DNA from: DUOA01 sp012839095
GTDB taxonomy: Bacteria; Bacillota; Clostridia; Caldicoprobacterales; DTU083
DNA length: 44,264 bases
NCBI GenBank assembly: GCA_050951505.1
Contig: JBMNJE010000007.1
Coordinates: 1 to 44,264, forward strand
Direction: 5' to 3'
Shown: positions 32,047-40,810 of the stretch, one piece after another
Layout of the letters: the number at the start of each line of letters is the position of its first letter
Position numbering within the stretch: the stretch's first letter is position 1
The notes under the pieces: model-generated
Databases searched by the model: none
What the model saw: only the letters and a program-made list of their open reading frames with translations
Told to the model about the DNA's origin: nothing
Made by a program: the position numbers and the translations under genes

Positions 32047-32336
32047 AGAAAATTGCTGAAAGATACGCGGAATTGCTAAAAGAAGAAATTGATGTACAGA
32101 GTGTTTACTTGTTTGGTTCATATGTAAAAGGAACTAATACAAAAGACAGCGATATTGACATTTTAGTTGTCAGCGACAGCTTCGGTGATGATGTTATTGA
32201 GGACAGGGTCAAACTAATGAAAATAAGACGTAAAGTTGATTATAGGATAGAACCCCATCCCTTGAGGAGCAGCGAGTTTGATTTATCCAATCCTTTTGTT
32301 AGGGAAGTTCTAAATACATCTATACGAATAATGTGA
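32016..32336 (+). CDS. MNT-type minimal nucleotidyltransferase
   Basis: Protein of 106 residues with the polymerase-beta-like fold signature GS-x10-DxD: LFGSYVKGTNTKDSDIDILV. A possible third acidic residue lies in VDYRIEP. In MntA-HepT systems such enzymes AMPylate the HEPN partner to silence it; that role is inferred here. AAAGGAG lies 8 bases before the ATG, inside the HEPN gene. The pair is short and flanked by unrelated genes, a common state for mobile toxin-antitoxin cassettes. Confidence 0.9.
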   Translation: MASFNDKSTVKKIAERYAELLKEEIDVQSVYLFGSYVKGTNTKDSDIDILVVSDSFGDDVIEDRVKLMKIRRKVDYRIEPHPLRSSEFDLSNPFVREVLNTSIRIM

Positions 32337-32390
32337 TCTTTACCTTGAGCTGTACTTAACAGCGTTTGTATAGAGTATCAGCCTCACTCA

Positions 32391-32420
32391 CAAAAAGCCA
32401 TCCTGCAAACAGGGTGGCTT
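32391..32420 (-). terminator. Terminator of the peptidoglycan-binding gene
   Basis: Stem AAGCCATCCTG (32395-32405) / CAGGGTGGCTT (32410-32420) with loop CAAA; on the minus strand it is followed by TTTTTG. On the plus strand, ATTTTT follows a few bases later, so it may also end the HEPN-MNT transcript. Confidence 0.8.
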
Positions 32421-32451
32421 GTGCAATTTTTCGTTCTATGCTATTACGCTG

Positions 32452-32691
32452 TTACGGATAGATTTCATCTATAGCAGCCCAGGTTTTGGGGCCGACTATA
32501 CCGTCGGGGACAAGCCCGTTATCAGTCTGAAACTCTATTACTGCCTGCATGGTTCTTGGACCATAAATTCCATCAATGGGTCCCACATTGTAGCCGGCAC
32601 CGGTTAGTACCCTTTGAACAAACACCACGTCCGGTCCTACAGCCCAAAGCCGGAGCACCCTCCTTCCGTCCTGTCCGATATACATAATCAT
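32452..32691 (-). CDS. Small peptidoglycan-binding domain protein
   Basis: Protein of 79 residues (77 from the second ATG) consisting of one PG_binding_1 domain: VGPDVVFVQRVLTGAGYNVG, IDGIYGPRTMQAVIEFQTDN and GLVPDGIVGPKTWAAI. These domains bind cell-wall peptidoglycan and usually accompany a hydrolase, but here the domain stands alone with no signal peptide. Similar solo domains are common in sporulating Clostridia. AGGAGG lies 3 bases before the first and 9 before the second ATG, so the second is the better start. Confidence 0.85.
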   Translation of the reverse strand: MIMYIGQDGRRVLRLWAVGPDVVFVQRVLTGAGYNVGPIDGIYGPRTMQAVIEFQTDNGLVPDGIVGPKTWAAIDEIYP

Positions 32692-32814
32692 GTTCCTCCT
32701 GCTAAGAAAATTATTCCCTCTTTTCGGTTTTATCCGGAATAAGACAATACGCTTTTGCGGCGTTAACGATATTCAACATGTGAATGAATAAGTCACATTT
32801 TCTATTTTTAGTAT

Positions 32815-32855
32815 AGACAAAAAAATATAGCAGAATATATCCTCTGCTATATTTT
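32815..32855 (-). terminator. Terminator of the glycosyltransferase gene
   Basis: AAAATATAGCAGA (32822-32834) pairs perfectly with TCTGCTATATTTT (32843-32855). On the minus strand the stem runs into TTTTTTTG. Confidence 0.85.
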
Positions 32856-32977
32856 ATGAATCGCTTAATAAATTCGTTACTCAGCTGTTTGGGCGTATAT
32901 GGCAACCGCAGTCATCTAACCGGGATTCCGGGATTCAGCCTACCGATATTCAGCCAACAGAAATCAAACAATCAAAG

Positions 32978-34075
32978 TTACAGTTCCATTATAAACTTAC
33001 ACAAATCCATGGATGCGTTAGGCCGTGCAATATCGTTTATACGCTGGATCATAGTCTGTATCTTGTCGTCGTTGGACAGAAGCTGATATACGGCCTCATC
33101 AATGGGATAGGTCTTGGTTACTTTCATTGCCAGGCCGTTATTCAGCAGAAACTCTGCATTCCTGTCCTCCTGGCCTGGGATAGGGTTGATAATTGCCATA
33201 GGCAGCCCCTTGGCCATGCTTTCGGAAACAGTCAGGCCGCCGGGTTTGGTGATGATGCAGTTTGCCGCATCCATCATTACATCAACATTGTCCACAAAAC
33301 CGTAATTATACACCTTTCTATGCAGTTCCAGTTCATCAATCTTATTCCTGAGGGTTTCATTATTGCCGCAAACGGAAAGGATCTGAAAATCCATATCCAG
33401 ACTGTCCAGCTGCCTGATTATCCTGGTAACCTTGCCATAGCCCATGCTGCCGCTCATAACCAGGATGGTATCCTTGTCCTCAATGTTAAGGAGGGCTCTT
33501 GCTTCCCTGGCAGGCATCTTCTGAGAGAACTTACGGAAGATGGGAATACCAAAAGGCTTCAGCTTCTCCTCCGGCAGGCCTTTCTTTACTGCCTGCCTGG
33601 TCAGCAGCTCATTGGCAATAATATAGTAGTCCAGATCGGTTTCCTCCCAGAAGGGATGGATTGTATAATCGGTTACGATGCCTATAGTCCGTGTGGAGTA
33701 ACCCTTTTGCCGGATCTGAGTCACTATTTGTGCTGCAAAGATATGGGTGCAGACAATAACATCCGGCTTGTATTCATCCAGATAGGTGTCCAGTTTCCTG
33801 GCCAGCACGGAATTGGTCAGCTTGCTGACCGACATCTTGATATTGTTTCTCTCCAGCTTTTCAGCCAGCCGGTACATCCTGCCGTAAAGGGCCGGCGTCA
33901 ACTTGGTTGAAAGCAGGTAACCCTGGGAAATGGATTCCTTCAGGAAGGGATTTATGTATTCGAAGGCATCCAGCATAACGCATTCCACCTTGTTTTCAAG
34001 AAGGCATTCCATGGCAGCTTTACCGGTCTGATTATGACCCTGGCCGGCTGTAACGGATAAAAAAAGTACCTTCAT
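32978..34075 (-). CDS. UgtP/MGDG-synthase-like glycosyltransferase (GT28)
   Basis: Glycosyltransferase of 365 residues from the ATG at 34075 (MKVLFLSVTAGQGHNQTGKA). The N-terminal domain has SVTAGQGHNQ, the acceptor-side motif of diacylglycerol glucosyl- and galactosyltransferases. The C-terminal domain has VMSGSMGYGKVTRII, NYGFVDNVDVMMDAANCIITKPGGLTVSES (for example KPGGLTVSESMAKGLPM) and PGQEDRNAEFL for the UDP-sugar. It probably makes glycolipids (membrane lipid or lipoteichoic acid anchor) at the inner face of the membrane. It is monocistronic with its own terminator. Confidence 0.9.
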   Translation of the reverse strand: MKVLFLSVTAGQGHNQTGKAAMECLLENKVECVMLDAFEYINPFLKESISQGYLLSTKLTPALYGRMYRLAEKLERNNIKMSVSKLTNSVLARKLDTYLDEYKPDVIVCTHIFAAQIVTQIRQKGYSTRTIGIVTDYTIHPFWEETDLDYYIIANELLTRQAVKKGLPEEKLKPFGIPIFRKFSQKMPAREARALLNIEDKDTILVMSGSMGYGKVTRIIRQLDSLDMDFQILSVCGNNETLRNKIDELELHRKVYNYGFVDNVDVMMDAANCIITKPGGLTVSESMAKGLPMAIINPIPGQEDRNAEFLLNNGLAMKVTKTYPIDEAVYQLLSNDDKIQTMIQRINDIARPNASMDLCKFIMEL

Positions 34076-34189
34076 GTCTCTTTCTTCACCTACAATCATC
34101 AGTTTTGCTTGTCCTATCCCTATTCTATCCTATTCCCGCATTTCTTTCCACCGATTCTTTTGCCGGCTTATGCCCCATAATGCCGAAAA

Positions 34190-34227
34190 AACGAGAAAAA
34201 GAAGAAGCCACCTCAAAAGTGACTTCT
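34190..34227 (-). terminator. Terminator of the small hydrophobic gene
   Basis: Minus-strand stem AGAAGTCAC / GTGGCTTCT (one G-U pair) followed by TCTTTTTC. It lies 72 bases after the stop of the gene at 34299-34484. Confidence 0.7.
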
Positions 34228-34298
34228 CCATTGGTTTTGCCTTCAGCCTGCTGCCTTACTATAAGCCTTCTTTAATATCGGAGCTTCGCGCCCCTGCC

Positions 34299-34484
34299 CT
34301 ATGCTTCCGATACCCCGAATCTCCGGAACAGGGAATCGCCGCTGAACAGGATAACCAGTATCAGGAAGAAGAAAAGCAGTTCGGAACCTGAGCGGAAGAG
34401 TCCGCAATTGCAGAAGAATATTACCAGGAGCAGGAAAAAGAATAACAAGCTGTCATCATCTCTATTGTTGCTAAAAAACGACAT
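34299..34484 (-). CDS. Small hydrophobic protein with an internal repeat
   Basis: Protein of 61 residues with two near-copies of a hydrophobic segment: SLLFFFLLLVIFFCNCGLF (about 12-30) and ELLFFFLILVILFSGDSLF (about 35-53). GGGGG stands 7 bases before the ATG, a convincing site, and a terminator follows. Short Phe/Leu-rich Cys-containing repeat proteins of this kind occur in sporulating Clostridia and are often linked to the spore surface; that role is only a guess here. The C-terminus (RRFGVSEA) is unlike the repeats. Confidence 0.7.
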   Translation of the reverse strand: MSFFSNNRDDDSLLFFFLLLVIFFCNCGLFRSGSELLFFFLILVILFSGDSLFRRFGVSEA

Positions 34485-34508
34485 ATATTAACCCCCTTTT
34501 TGATTATT

Positions 34509-34550
34509 GTAAGGTTCGAGTACAGGGAATATGCTTCCCTGCACTCTTAC
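34509..34550. terminator. Long intergenic hairpin downstream of fucI
   Basis: GAGTACAGGGAA (34518-34529) pairs with TTCCCTGCACTC (34535-34546), extended by GTAAG/CTTAC. No U-run follows on either strand, so it is a terminator-like or stabilising structure only. Confidence 0.45.
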
Positions 34551-34602
34551 ACTAATAGTATATGAAGGAGTTAATAATGCGTGTTATCCGGCAAGATATT
34601 CC

Positions 34603-36417
34603 TTACTTTTTCCCGTAAAGGGGACCATAGGCTTCGCAGGCTCTGTAGTCTGCACCCTGCGGATCCATGGCACCGAAGGCACCCCAGCTGCTGGGACGGA
34701 AAATGCGGTCTTCCGATACATTATGCATGGCTACGGGGATCCTCAGCATGGAAGCCAGGGTAATCAGTTCTGCACCGATGTGACCGTAGCTGACGGCACC
34801 ATGGTTGGCTCCCCAGTTGTTCATTACGGAATAGACATCCTTGAAGGGGCCGCTGCCGGTTATAATCGGAGCAAACCAGGTGGTGGGCCAGGTGGGATCC
34901 GTTCTCAGATCCAGCTTGTCGTGCATATCCAGATCCATATGGACCGAATAGCCCTCAGCTATCTGCAGAACCGGGCCAAGGCCTTTCACCATATTTATCC
35001 GCATCATGGTCAGAGGCATGCCGCCCTTGGAAAGGAAGTCGGAGGAGTAGCCGCCGCCGCGGAAATAGTCGGTATTGGCAGGCCGCCAGCTGGTGGCATC
35101 CAGGCATCTGCCCACTTCTTCAGGGGTAATATCCCAGTAGGGCTTCATTGCAGGCTTGCCGTCTGCCTCCTGCTCGCCTGTGGCGTCCAGGGTGCAGGCA
35201 CCGGAGTTAATGAGATGGATAATTCCGTTGGCAGCCAGACCGGTCAGTTCCTTGCCGGTAACCCTCTTGACTGCTTCCGGACTCCAATAGGTACGGACGT
35301 CGGCAAATATCTGGGCTGTGTTGGTCAGAAGATGTCCGAAGATCATGGCTGCGCCGTTTAAGCTGTCGTTTTCAGTTGCTACAATGAATGCTTCCCTGAT
35401 TCCATTCCAGTCAAAGGAAGAGTTCAGGATAGCCTCCATGAAGTCGCCGTTGGGCATGAAGTCGGTCCACTGTCTCTGTCCCTGGAAACCGGAAGCCAGA
35501 GCATTTCTGCCCATGGATTCTTCTACATAGCCCATTTCAGCCAATTTTGGATTTCCTATCATCAGATCCCTGGCGATTAAGGTCATCTTAACTACAGTTT
35601 CCCAATCCTTGTCCTTTTCCTCACGGGATTTGGGCTCACGGTTGTTGTCCGGGCCTTCCTTGCAGTTTTCCCTGGTCCAGGCAAGGGCTCTTTCGAATTC
35701 CTCATGATCGTAGATGCCCAGCTGAAGCCTTCTCTGGAACTCCGACATGTCAATCTCTTCCACCCGCATTCCCAGGTAGCTTTCAAAGAAGTCATGGTTT
35801 ACCATGGAGCCGGCAATACCCATGGAGGTGCCGCCCATGGCCAGGTAGGATTTGTTGCGCATGGTGGCAACGGCCAGACCGGCTTTGGCAAACTGCAGAA
35901 GCTTTCTCTGTACATCTTCGGGCATGCTTGTATCGCCGGCATCCTGTACATCCCGGCCGTAAATTCCGAAGGCGGGAAGCCCTTTCTGGGTATGGGCTGC
36001 CAGTACGGCTGCCAGATAAACGGCACCGGGCCGCTCTGTTCCGTTAAAGCCCCATACTGCCTTGGGCATCAGGGGATCCATATCCATGGTCTCAGACCCG
36101 TAGCACCAGCAGGGGGTAACGCTGATGGAAACGCCTACGCCTTCCCTTCTGAACTGCTCGGCCACCTGGGCTGCTTCCTTTACACCGCCGATGGTAGTTT
36201 CGGCAATTACGCATTCTACCGGCTGTCCGTTGGAATGACGCAGGTTCTTGCTTAAGAACTCAGCCGTGGCCCGGGCCATATTCATGGTCTGGTCTTCCAG
36301 GGATTCCCGGATACCTTTACGCCTTCCGTCAATAACAGGGCGGATTCCTATCTTGGGCAGCGCTTCCTGGTAGCGGTTTACCGGTGGGTTCACCTTCATG
36401 TTCTGAACATTAGCCAT
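34603..36417 (-). CDS. fucI: L-fucose isomerase
   Basis: Interconverts L-fucose and L-fuculose (also D-arabinose/D-ribulose) with Mn2+. It has 604 residues from the ATG at 36417, where AAGGAGG is well spaced; an upstream start at 36468 is less likely. E349 in ATEND and D373 in FADVRT are 24 apart, exactly as catalytic E337/D361 of the E. coli enzyme, and H539 in GANHGA matches the third ligand. PKIGIRPVIDGRRKGIRESLE near the start and the GGTSMGIAGS motif are typical. No fuculokinase or fuculose aldolase is in the window. It is the second gene after the (broken) glycosidase, under the LacI regulator, so the locus looks dedicated to fucosides. Confidence 0.97.
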   Translation of the reverse strand: MANVQNMKVNPPVNRYQEALPKIGIRPVIDGRRKGIRESLEDQTMNMARATAEFLSKNLRHSNGQPVECVIAETTIGGVKEAAQVAEQFRREGVGVSISVTPCWCYGSETMDMDPLMPKAVWGFNGTERPGAVYLAAVLAAHTQKGLPAFGIYGRDVQDAGDTSMPEDVQRKLLQFAKAGLAVATMRNKSYLAMGGTSMGIAGSMVNHDFFESYLGMRVEEIDMSEFQRRLQLGIYDHEEFERALAWTRENCKEGPDNNREPKSREEKDKDWETVVKMTLIARDLMIGNPKLAEMGYVEESMGRNALASGFQGQRQWTDFMPNGDFMEAILNSSFDWNGIREAFIVATENDSLNGAAMIFGHLLTNTAQIFADVRTYWSPEAVKRVTGKELTGLAANGIIHLINSGACTLDATGEQEADGKPAMKPYWDITPEEVGRCLDATSWRPANTDYFRGGGYSSDFLSKGGMPLTMMRINMVKGLGPVLQIAEGYSVHMDLDMHDKLDLRTDPTWPTTWFAPIITGSGPFKDVYSVMNNWGANHGAVSYGHIGAELITLASMLRIPVAMHNVSEDRIFRPSSWGAFGAMDPQGADYRACEAYGPLYGKK

Positions 36418-36525
36418 ATGTAGTTCCTCCTTTTTAATATAATCATTTGTAATGTAGTTTGTAAGCACCCTAAGAATATTTATGTGTTATTTGTAAACAT
36501 CCAGGGTGCATGAGTAACTTTATTG

Positions 36526-38507
36526 TTATCTGTCGTAATCGATTACCGCCATCTCATGTCCGTGCACCTTGGGTACGGTAAAGGATACCTGTCCCTTTTC
36601 ACAGGAGAACTCCAGCTTCCTTCCGGAGGGCTGCAGGGTTACGGAAACAGGCTTTTCGGGAAGCCTTACCTTAAGGCTTATATCATAAATGGGAATCACA
36701 TCTTCTATGGTATCCACAATCTCGGAGCGCCTCTCCGGAATATAGTGAAGAATATGCAGCACATACCTGCTGTCAGCCGGCTGCCGATTCAGATAGATCT
36801 GGGCGGTTGTGGGCGCACTTGTCTCAACCAGTTTTTCCGGCAGCAGCAGCTTCAGGGCATTCAGGAAAAGCTGCTTGTAGGCCCGCATTCCATGGGTGGA
36901 GTACATGCCGAATATGGGATGACTGAAATATATTACATTATCCGCTTTGGTAATGGCAGGATAGCCGCTGTCCTTTTCAACCGGTGTCTGATTGTGGGAG
37001 CAGAAGTGCTTATAGGAGCGGTTGAAATAGGGATTGTAAATGGAAGCCAGCTTCTCGGTGCCGGGCCGGGGCTCAACCCAGTGGCCGCGCTCATACATGA
37101 CATACTCGGTATCCAGGAGGCCCTCTCCGACTTTTTCCCCTGCCACGCAGTAATCCGGTGAATACTCAGCCTCACTGACATAGGTAACGCCCGTCTCTTT
37201 TAGCACAAAGCCGCTTTCAGAGGCATCCATGCCGGATTTATAGGATAAAATCACCTTTCCTCCGCTGCTGATATATTTCTCCAGTTTTTCCTTAAGTCCT
37301 GCATCCAGGGTTATAATGTCCGGAAGAATGATTACCTTATACCTGTCAAAATCCATCTGATCATCCAGGACGTCGAACTGGTAATGGGCTTCGGACAGCA
37401 TGCGGTACACGCCTTTGATGGCAGGGTGCAGCTGTCTGACGCCGGGCAGTATTTCCGGGTTAATAACTCCGATTTCAGCTATTCCCTCCACATCATCACA
37501 CCAGGGCTCCTTCTTCCGCTACCTGGCGGTAAGACGCTGCCGATTAGCTGATAGGTTGCCTTGTTGATTTCCCCGCTGGGATGAAGCTGATCGCCTACGG
37601 AGCACTTGGCCCCCAGGGCCAGCCCGGTAAAGCACTCATATTCCAGAGCCGCCTGGTTTTTAAAGCCGCCGAAGTCCGCCCAGGATTTATGGAACTTGCC
37701 TGTCATGGCCAGGTATTCCTTGCCCAGGTTTCTGGCATAGCGGGCAGTAATGGGAAAATGCTCGTAGCCCCAGCCGCCGCTTGGAAGGGATTCCAGTTCC
37801 AGATGGGAATATGTATCCAATGTTTCACGGATGCCGGGCCCCACATGGCCGGAATTATAAAAGATTGTGCAGTCCTTATCGTATTTCCTGACTGTCTCAG
37901 TCATGCGTTTCTTGAATTTGTTCAGAACCTGCCGGGCAAATTCAGTGCGATCTTTCAAAGAAGCAGGGTCCAGTCCGGCCTCCGTCATTCCGTCCAGACA
38001 GTAATTGCAGCAGCAGGGATTCTGGCTTATGATGTCAAAGAAAAGGCCGTCCACATCACAGTCAAAGGCCTTAAGGAGATCAATGGTCTGCTTCTCCACA
38101 TAATCTATGTAAGGGGTGTTGAAGCAGAGCTTTCTCCAGCCTGCCTCCAGGGGACCGGCACCGCCGGGCCCGCCGTCCGGACGGCGCTCCAGCCATTCAG
38201 GATGCCTCTTTGCAATATACTCGTCCAGCCCCACGGTGATATAGATGGGAACCTTGATGCCCACTTTGCGGCATGCATCGATTTGCTCTTTCAGCAGATT
38301 TCTGTTCAGATAAGGATGTCTGCCGGGAAAATCCGTGTCATAGAAGATCATCCCATGATGGCAGCGGGCAAAACAGGTGATGGAATCCACGCAGGCTTCC
38401 TTAAGGGTCTGTGCAAATTCCTCGGGATCGAATTTATCACCGATGCCCCTTATCTGCTCCGATGTGTGAAAATCCAAGTGTACTTGACGAAATCTGAGTT
38501 TTCCCAT
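36526..38507 (-). pseudogene. Glycosidase-like protein broken by two frameshifts
   Basis: A single gene of about 660 codons read in two pieces. The N-terminal part (to 37479) is a TIM barrel with HLDFHTSEQIRGIGDKFDPE, FARCHHGMIFYDTDFPGRHP and VDGLFFDIISQNPCCCNYC, as in alpha-amylase-like/fucosidase-like proteins with a beta-galactosidase trimerisation domain. The C-terminal part (37491 down) holds that flavodoxin-like domain and a beta-sandwich. An extra base near 37531 and another near 37509 each shift the frame; removing both gives QLIGSVYRQVAEE...PWCDDVEGIAEIGVI and a length divisible by three. It probably cleaved an L-fucoside or related glycan, given fucI downstream. GGGAGG precedes the ATG at 38507. 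Confidence 0.82.
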
Positions 38508-38530
38508 TGTAAGCCTCCCGTCTTATATTT

Positions 38531-38542
38531 TGAACCGGTTCA
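38531..38542 (-). promoter_or_regulatory. LacI-family operator upstream of the glycosidase-fucI operon
   Basis: Perfect 12-bp palindrome TGAACCGGTTCA, 24 bases before the glycosidase ATG. It matches the site upstream of the lacI-like gene itself (39609-39622), which identifies both as targets of that regulator. Confidence 0.8.
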
Positions 38543-38569
38543 TGTTTTCCTGATATTACAAGTCTCTTA

Positions 38570-39574
38570 TTACAAAGTACGTACGGAATCCTTCATAATC
38601 ATCCTGGTGTTGACACCCAGCTGCATGGGGAAATCCTGGTAATCCCCTTTTACCCGGCGAAGAACCGTGCGGGCTGCCAGCTCACCCAGCTTGTCGGTGG
38701 GCTGCTCCACTACTGTCAGAGGCGGGTTGATGACGTCGGAAAGATCAAAATGATCAAAGCCTATGAAGGAAATATCTTCGGGTATCCTAAGCTTTGCCTC
38801 ATTGATTGCGATAACAGCCCCAAAGGTCATGTAGTAATTTGTTGTGTAGATTGCAGTCGGCGGATCAGGCAGGTCAAGCAGTTTCTTTGCCGCCTCATAT
38901 CCCCCGCGGTTTGAGAAGTGTCCGAAGGTTATGTACTCGTTGCGAGGCTGGATGTCATAGGTCTTAAGTGCCTCCAGATAGCCCTTGTACCTTTCACGGC
39001 CGGTATAGGTATTCTGGTCGCCGTTTATTATGGCTATGTCCCTGTGGTTCTGATGAATGAGCCATTCAACGGCCCGGAAGGATGCACTCGCGTTGTCCAC
39101 CGTCACCTTGTCGGTTTCAAGGCCGGGCATGTCATCGTTGACAATGACAACGGGAATGCCGTCATCCAGGTATTCCCGGAGGGCATCGGCCGCCTCACAG
39201 CTTCCCGGAAAGAGGATAAGGCCGTCTATGGAACGGGCTTTCAGGAAACGAAGCTTTTGTTCCAGCTTTTCCTGGCTGGCCTGGAAATCGCATACCACTA
39301 TGCTGTAGTTGTCCTCTGCCAGGATGCCTTCAGCCGCCGTGATGACTGACGTGGCAAAGAGATCGGTCAGGCTGGCCAGGACCACGCCTATGGTCATGGA
39401 ACGGTTGGTCTTAAGACCCTTGGCCAGGAAATTCTCGCGAAAGCCCAGCTCCCGGATGGCTTCCTCGATGCGGATCCGATTGTGCTCCCTGAGCCTGTAG
39501 CCATTCAGGTAGCGTGAAACCGTACCCAGGGAGACATTTGCTCTTTTTGCCACATCCCGGATGGTAACTGACAT
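38570..39574 (-). CDS. LacI-family transcriptional regulator of the fucose locus
   Basis: Repressor of 334 residues from the ATG at 39574 (MSVTIRDVAKRANVS), with GGGAGG 7 bases before it; an upstream in-frame start lies over the operator region. The N-terminal helix-turn-helix and hinge (VSLGTVSRYLNGYRLREHNR) are followed by a periplasmic-binding-protein-like sensor (IGVVLASLTDLFATSVI, DGIPVVIVNDDMPGLETDKV, ISFIGFDHFDLSDVINPPLT). It likely senses a fucose-pathway sugar. Two similar palindromes, one before its own gene and one before the downstream operon, imply autoregulation and control of glycosidase-fucI; the first may also control the divergent URO-D-like gene. Confidence 0.95.
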   Translation of the reverse strand: MSVTIRDVAKRANVSLGTVSRYLNGYRLREHNRIRIEEAIRELGFRENFLAKGLKTNRSMTIGVVLASLTDLFATSVITAAEGILAEDNYSIVVCDFQASQEKLEQKLRFLKARSIDGLILFPGSCEAADALREYLDDGIPVVIVNDDMPGLETDKVTVDNASASFRAVEWLIHQNHRDIAIINGDQNTYTGRERYKGYLEALKTYDIQPRNEYITFGHFSNRGGYEAAKKLLDLPDPPTAIYTTNYYMTFGAVIAINEAKLRIPEDISFIGFDHFDLSDVINPPLTVVEQPTDKLGELAARTVLRRVKGDYQDFPMQLGVNTRMIMKDSVRTL

Positions 39575-39608
39575 CTGCCGTCCTCCCATACATCCTGAAA
39601 AGTAAAAC

Positions 39609-39622
39609 TTGAACCAGTTCAA
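39609..39622 (-). promoter_or_regulatory. LacI-family operator in the lacI/URO-D divergent gap
   Basis: TTGAACCAGTTCAA, near-perfect palindrome sharing TGAACC-GTTCA with the site at 38531. It lies just downstream of the -10 box of the regulator promoter, a position that blocks transcription. Confidence 0.78.
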
Positions 39623-39635
39623 CTTCTATGATTCC

Positions 39636-39664
39636 AATATAACCCGGAGAGAAGCAAAAGTCAA
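39636..39664 (-). promoter_or_regulatory. Promoter of the lacI-like regulator
   Basis: Minus-strand TTGACT (39659-39664), a 17-base spacer and TATATT (39636-39641), with the operator 13 bases downstream. Confidence 0.8.
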
Positions 39665-39712
39665 TGGGAAGAGGCAAAATTTTGGACATCCCTGCTGGAC
39701 ATTGCATCACTT

Positions 39713-39741
39713 TTGACGGATAATTGAGTGAAGGCCATAAA
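39713..39741 (+). promoter_or_regulatory. Possible promoter of the URO-D-like gene
   Basis: TTGACG (39713-39718), a 17-base spacer and CATAAA (39736-39741). The -10 box is poor; an AGGCC/GGCCT inverted repeat overlaps it. Confidence 0.45.
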
Positions 39742-39784
39742 GGCCTGAAACAACTGACAAGAGTACTTATAAGGAGAGCAGAAA

Positions 39785-40783
39785 ATGACGCCGCGTGAAA
39801 GATTTTTAAAGGTAATCAATTTTGAGAAACCGGATGACAGGATGCCCATGGTGGAATGGGCTGCCTGGTGGGATCTTACCCTGAAAAGATGGCAGGAGGA
39901 AGGCATGCCGGACAATCTGTCCTTCCTGGAGTCACAGGAGTATTTCGGCCTGGATCCCATGATACTGCTATTTCCCCAAACTATGTACGGAGATCATCCG
40001 AAGCCTTCCCATCACGGAGCTCCCATAATACGTAGTGAAGAGGATTATGAAGGCCTGAAGAAATATCTGTACACCGATGAAAGCCTGAAGGTACTGAAAG
40101 ATGATGCAAGGGCACTTAAGGAAAAGCATGATAAGGGTGAAATAATCATCCGGCTGTGGCTGGAGGGTTTTTTCTGGTTCCCCCGGACTCTGTTTGGAAT
40201 AGAAGAGCATTTCTATGCCTTTTATGATAACCCCGGCCTCATGCACCGGATCAATCAGGATCTTGCCCGGTACAACATAAGAGTCATTGAGGAGGTCACC
40301 TCAGTCCTCATTCCCGATATGGTGGGATTTGCGGAAGACATGTCCTATAACCACGGACCCATGCTGTCCTATGATCTTTTCAGGGAATTCCTGATGCCCT
40401 ATTATAAGCAGCTTACGCCCCATATATCCAGTCGCGGAATAAAAATCCTTGTGGACAGCGACGGCGATGTTACAGAAATGATTCCCTGGCTTAAGGAAGC
40501 CGGAATAGAAGGCATTTATCCACTGGAACGTCAGGCAGGAGTGGACCTTTCCAAAATCCGGGCGGACTTCCCCGATTTCCTGATGCTGGGCGGATACGAC
40601 AAGATGGTTATGTCAAAGGGCAGGGAGGCAATGCGGGCTGAATTTGAACGTCTGCTGCCCGTAATGAAAACGGGAGGGTATGTGCCCTCTGTGGACCATC
40701 AGACCCCTCCCGGTGTTTCCCTGGAAAATTACCGCATATATATTGAACTCTTCAAGGAATATGCACGCAAGGCAGTGCTGTGA
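39785..40783 (+). CDS. URO-D (uroporphyrinogen decarboxylase) superfamily protein
   Basis: Protein of 332 residues of the MtaA/URO-D fold. Family pieces are TPRERFLKVINFEKPDDRMP, SYNHGPMLSYDLFREFLMPYYKQ, EAGIEGIYPLERQAGVDLSK and GGYVPSVDHQTPPGVSLENY. The zinc motif (HxCGN) of MtaA-type methyltransferases is replaced by VDSDGD, so corrinoid methyl transfer is doubtful, and no haem gene is nearby, so true porphyrin decarboxylation is unlikely. This subgroup is common in Firmicute sugar loci with no known reaction. AAGGAG lies 8 bases before the ATG. It is divergent from the lacI-like regulator and convergent with the ThuA pseudogene. Confidence 0.9.
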   Translation: MTPRERFLKVINFEKPDDRMPMVEWAAWWDLTLKRWQEEGMPDNLSFLESQEYFGLDPMILLFPQTMYGDHPKPSHHGAPIIRSEEDYEGLKKYLYTDESLKVLKDDARALKEKHDKGEIIIRLWLEGFFWFPRTLFGIEEHFYAFYDNPGLMHRINQDLARYNIRVIEEVTSVLIPDMVGFAEDMSYNHGPMLSYDLFREFLMPYYKQLTPHISSRGIKILVDSDGDVTEMIPWLKEAGIEGIYPLERQAGVDLSKIRADFPDFLMLGGYDKMVMSKGREAMRAEFERLLPVMKTGGYVPSVDHQTPPGVSLENYRIYIELFKEYARKAVL

Positions 40784-40810
40784 ATATCATTATGAATACC
40801 ATTTAAAAGC

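Noticed and set aside
34531..35361. 276-codon plus-strand open frame
   Set aside because: Antisense to fucI; Gly-rich composition reflects the opposite strand.
37581..38642. 353-codon plus-strand open frame
   Set aside because: Antisense to the glycosidase gene and the end of the LacI gene, with no recognisable motif or ribosome site.
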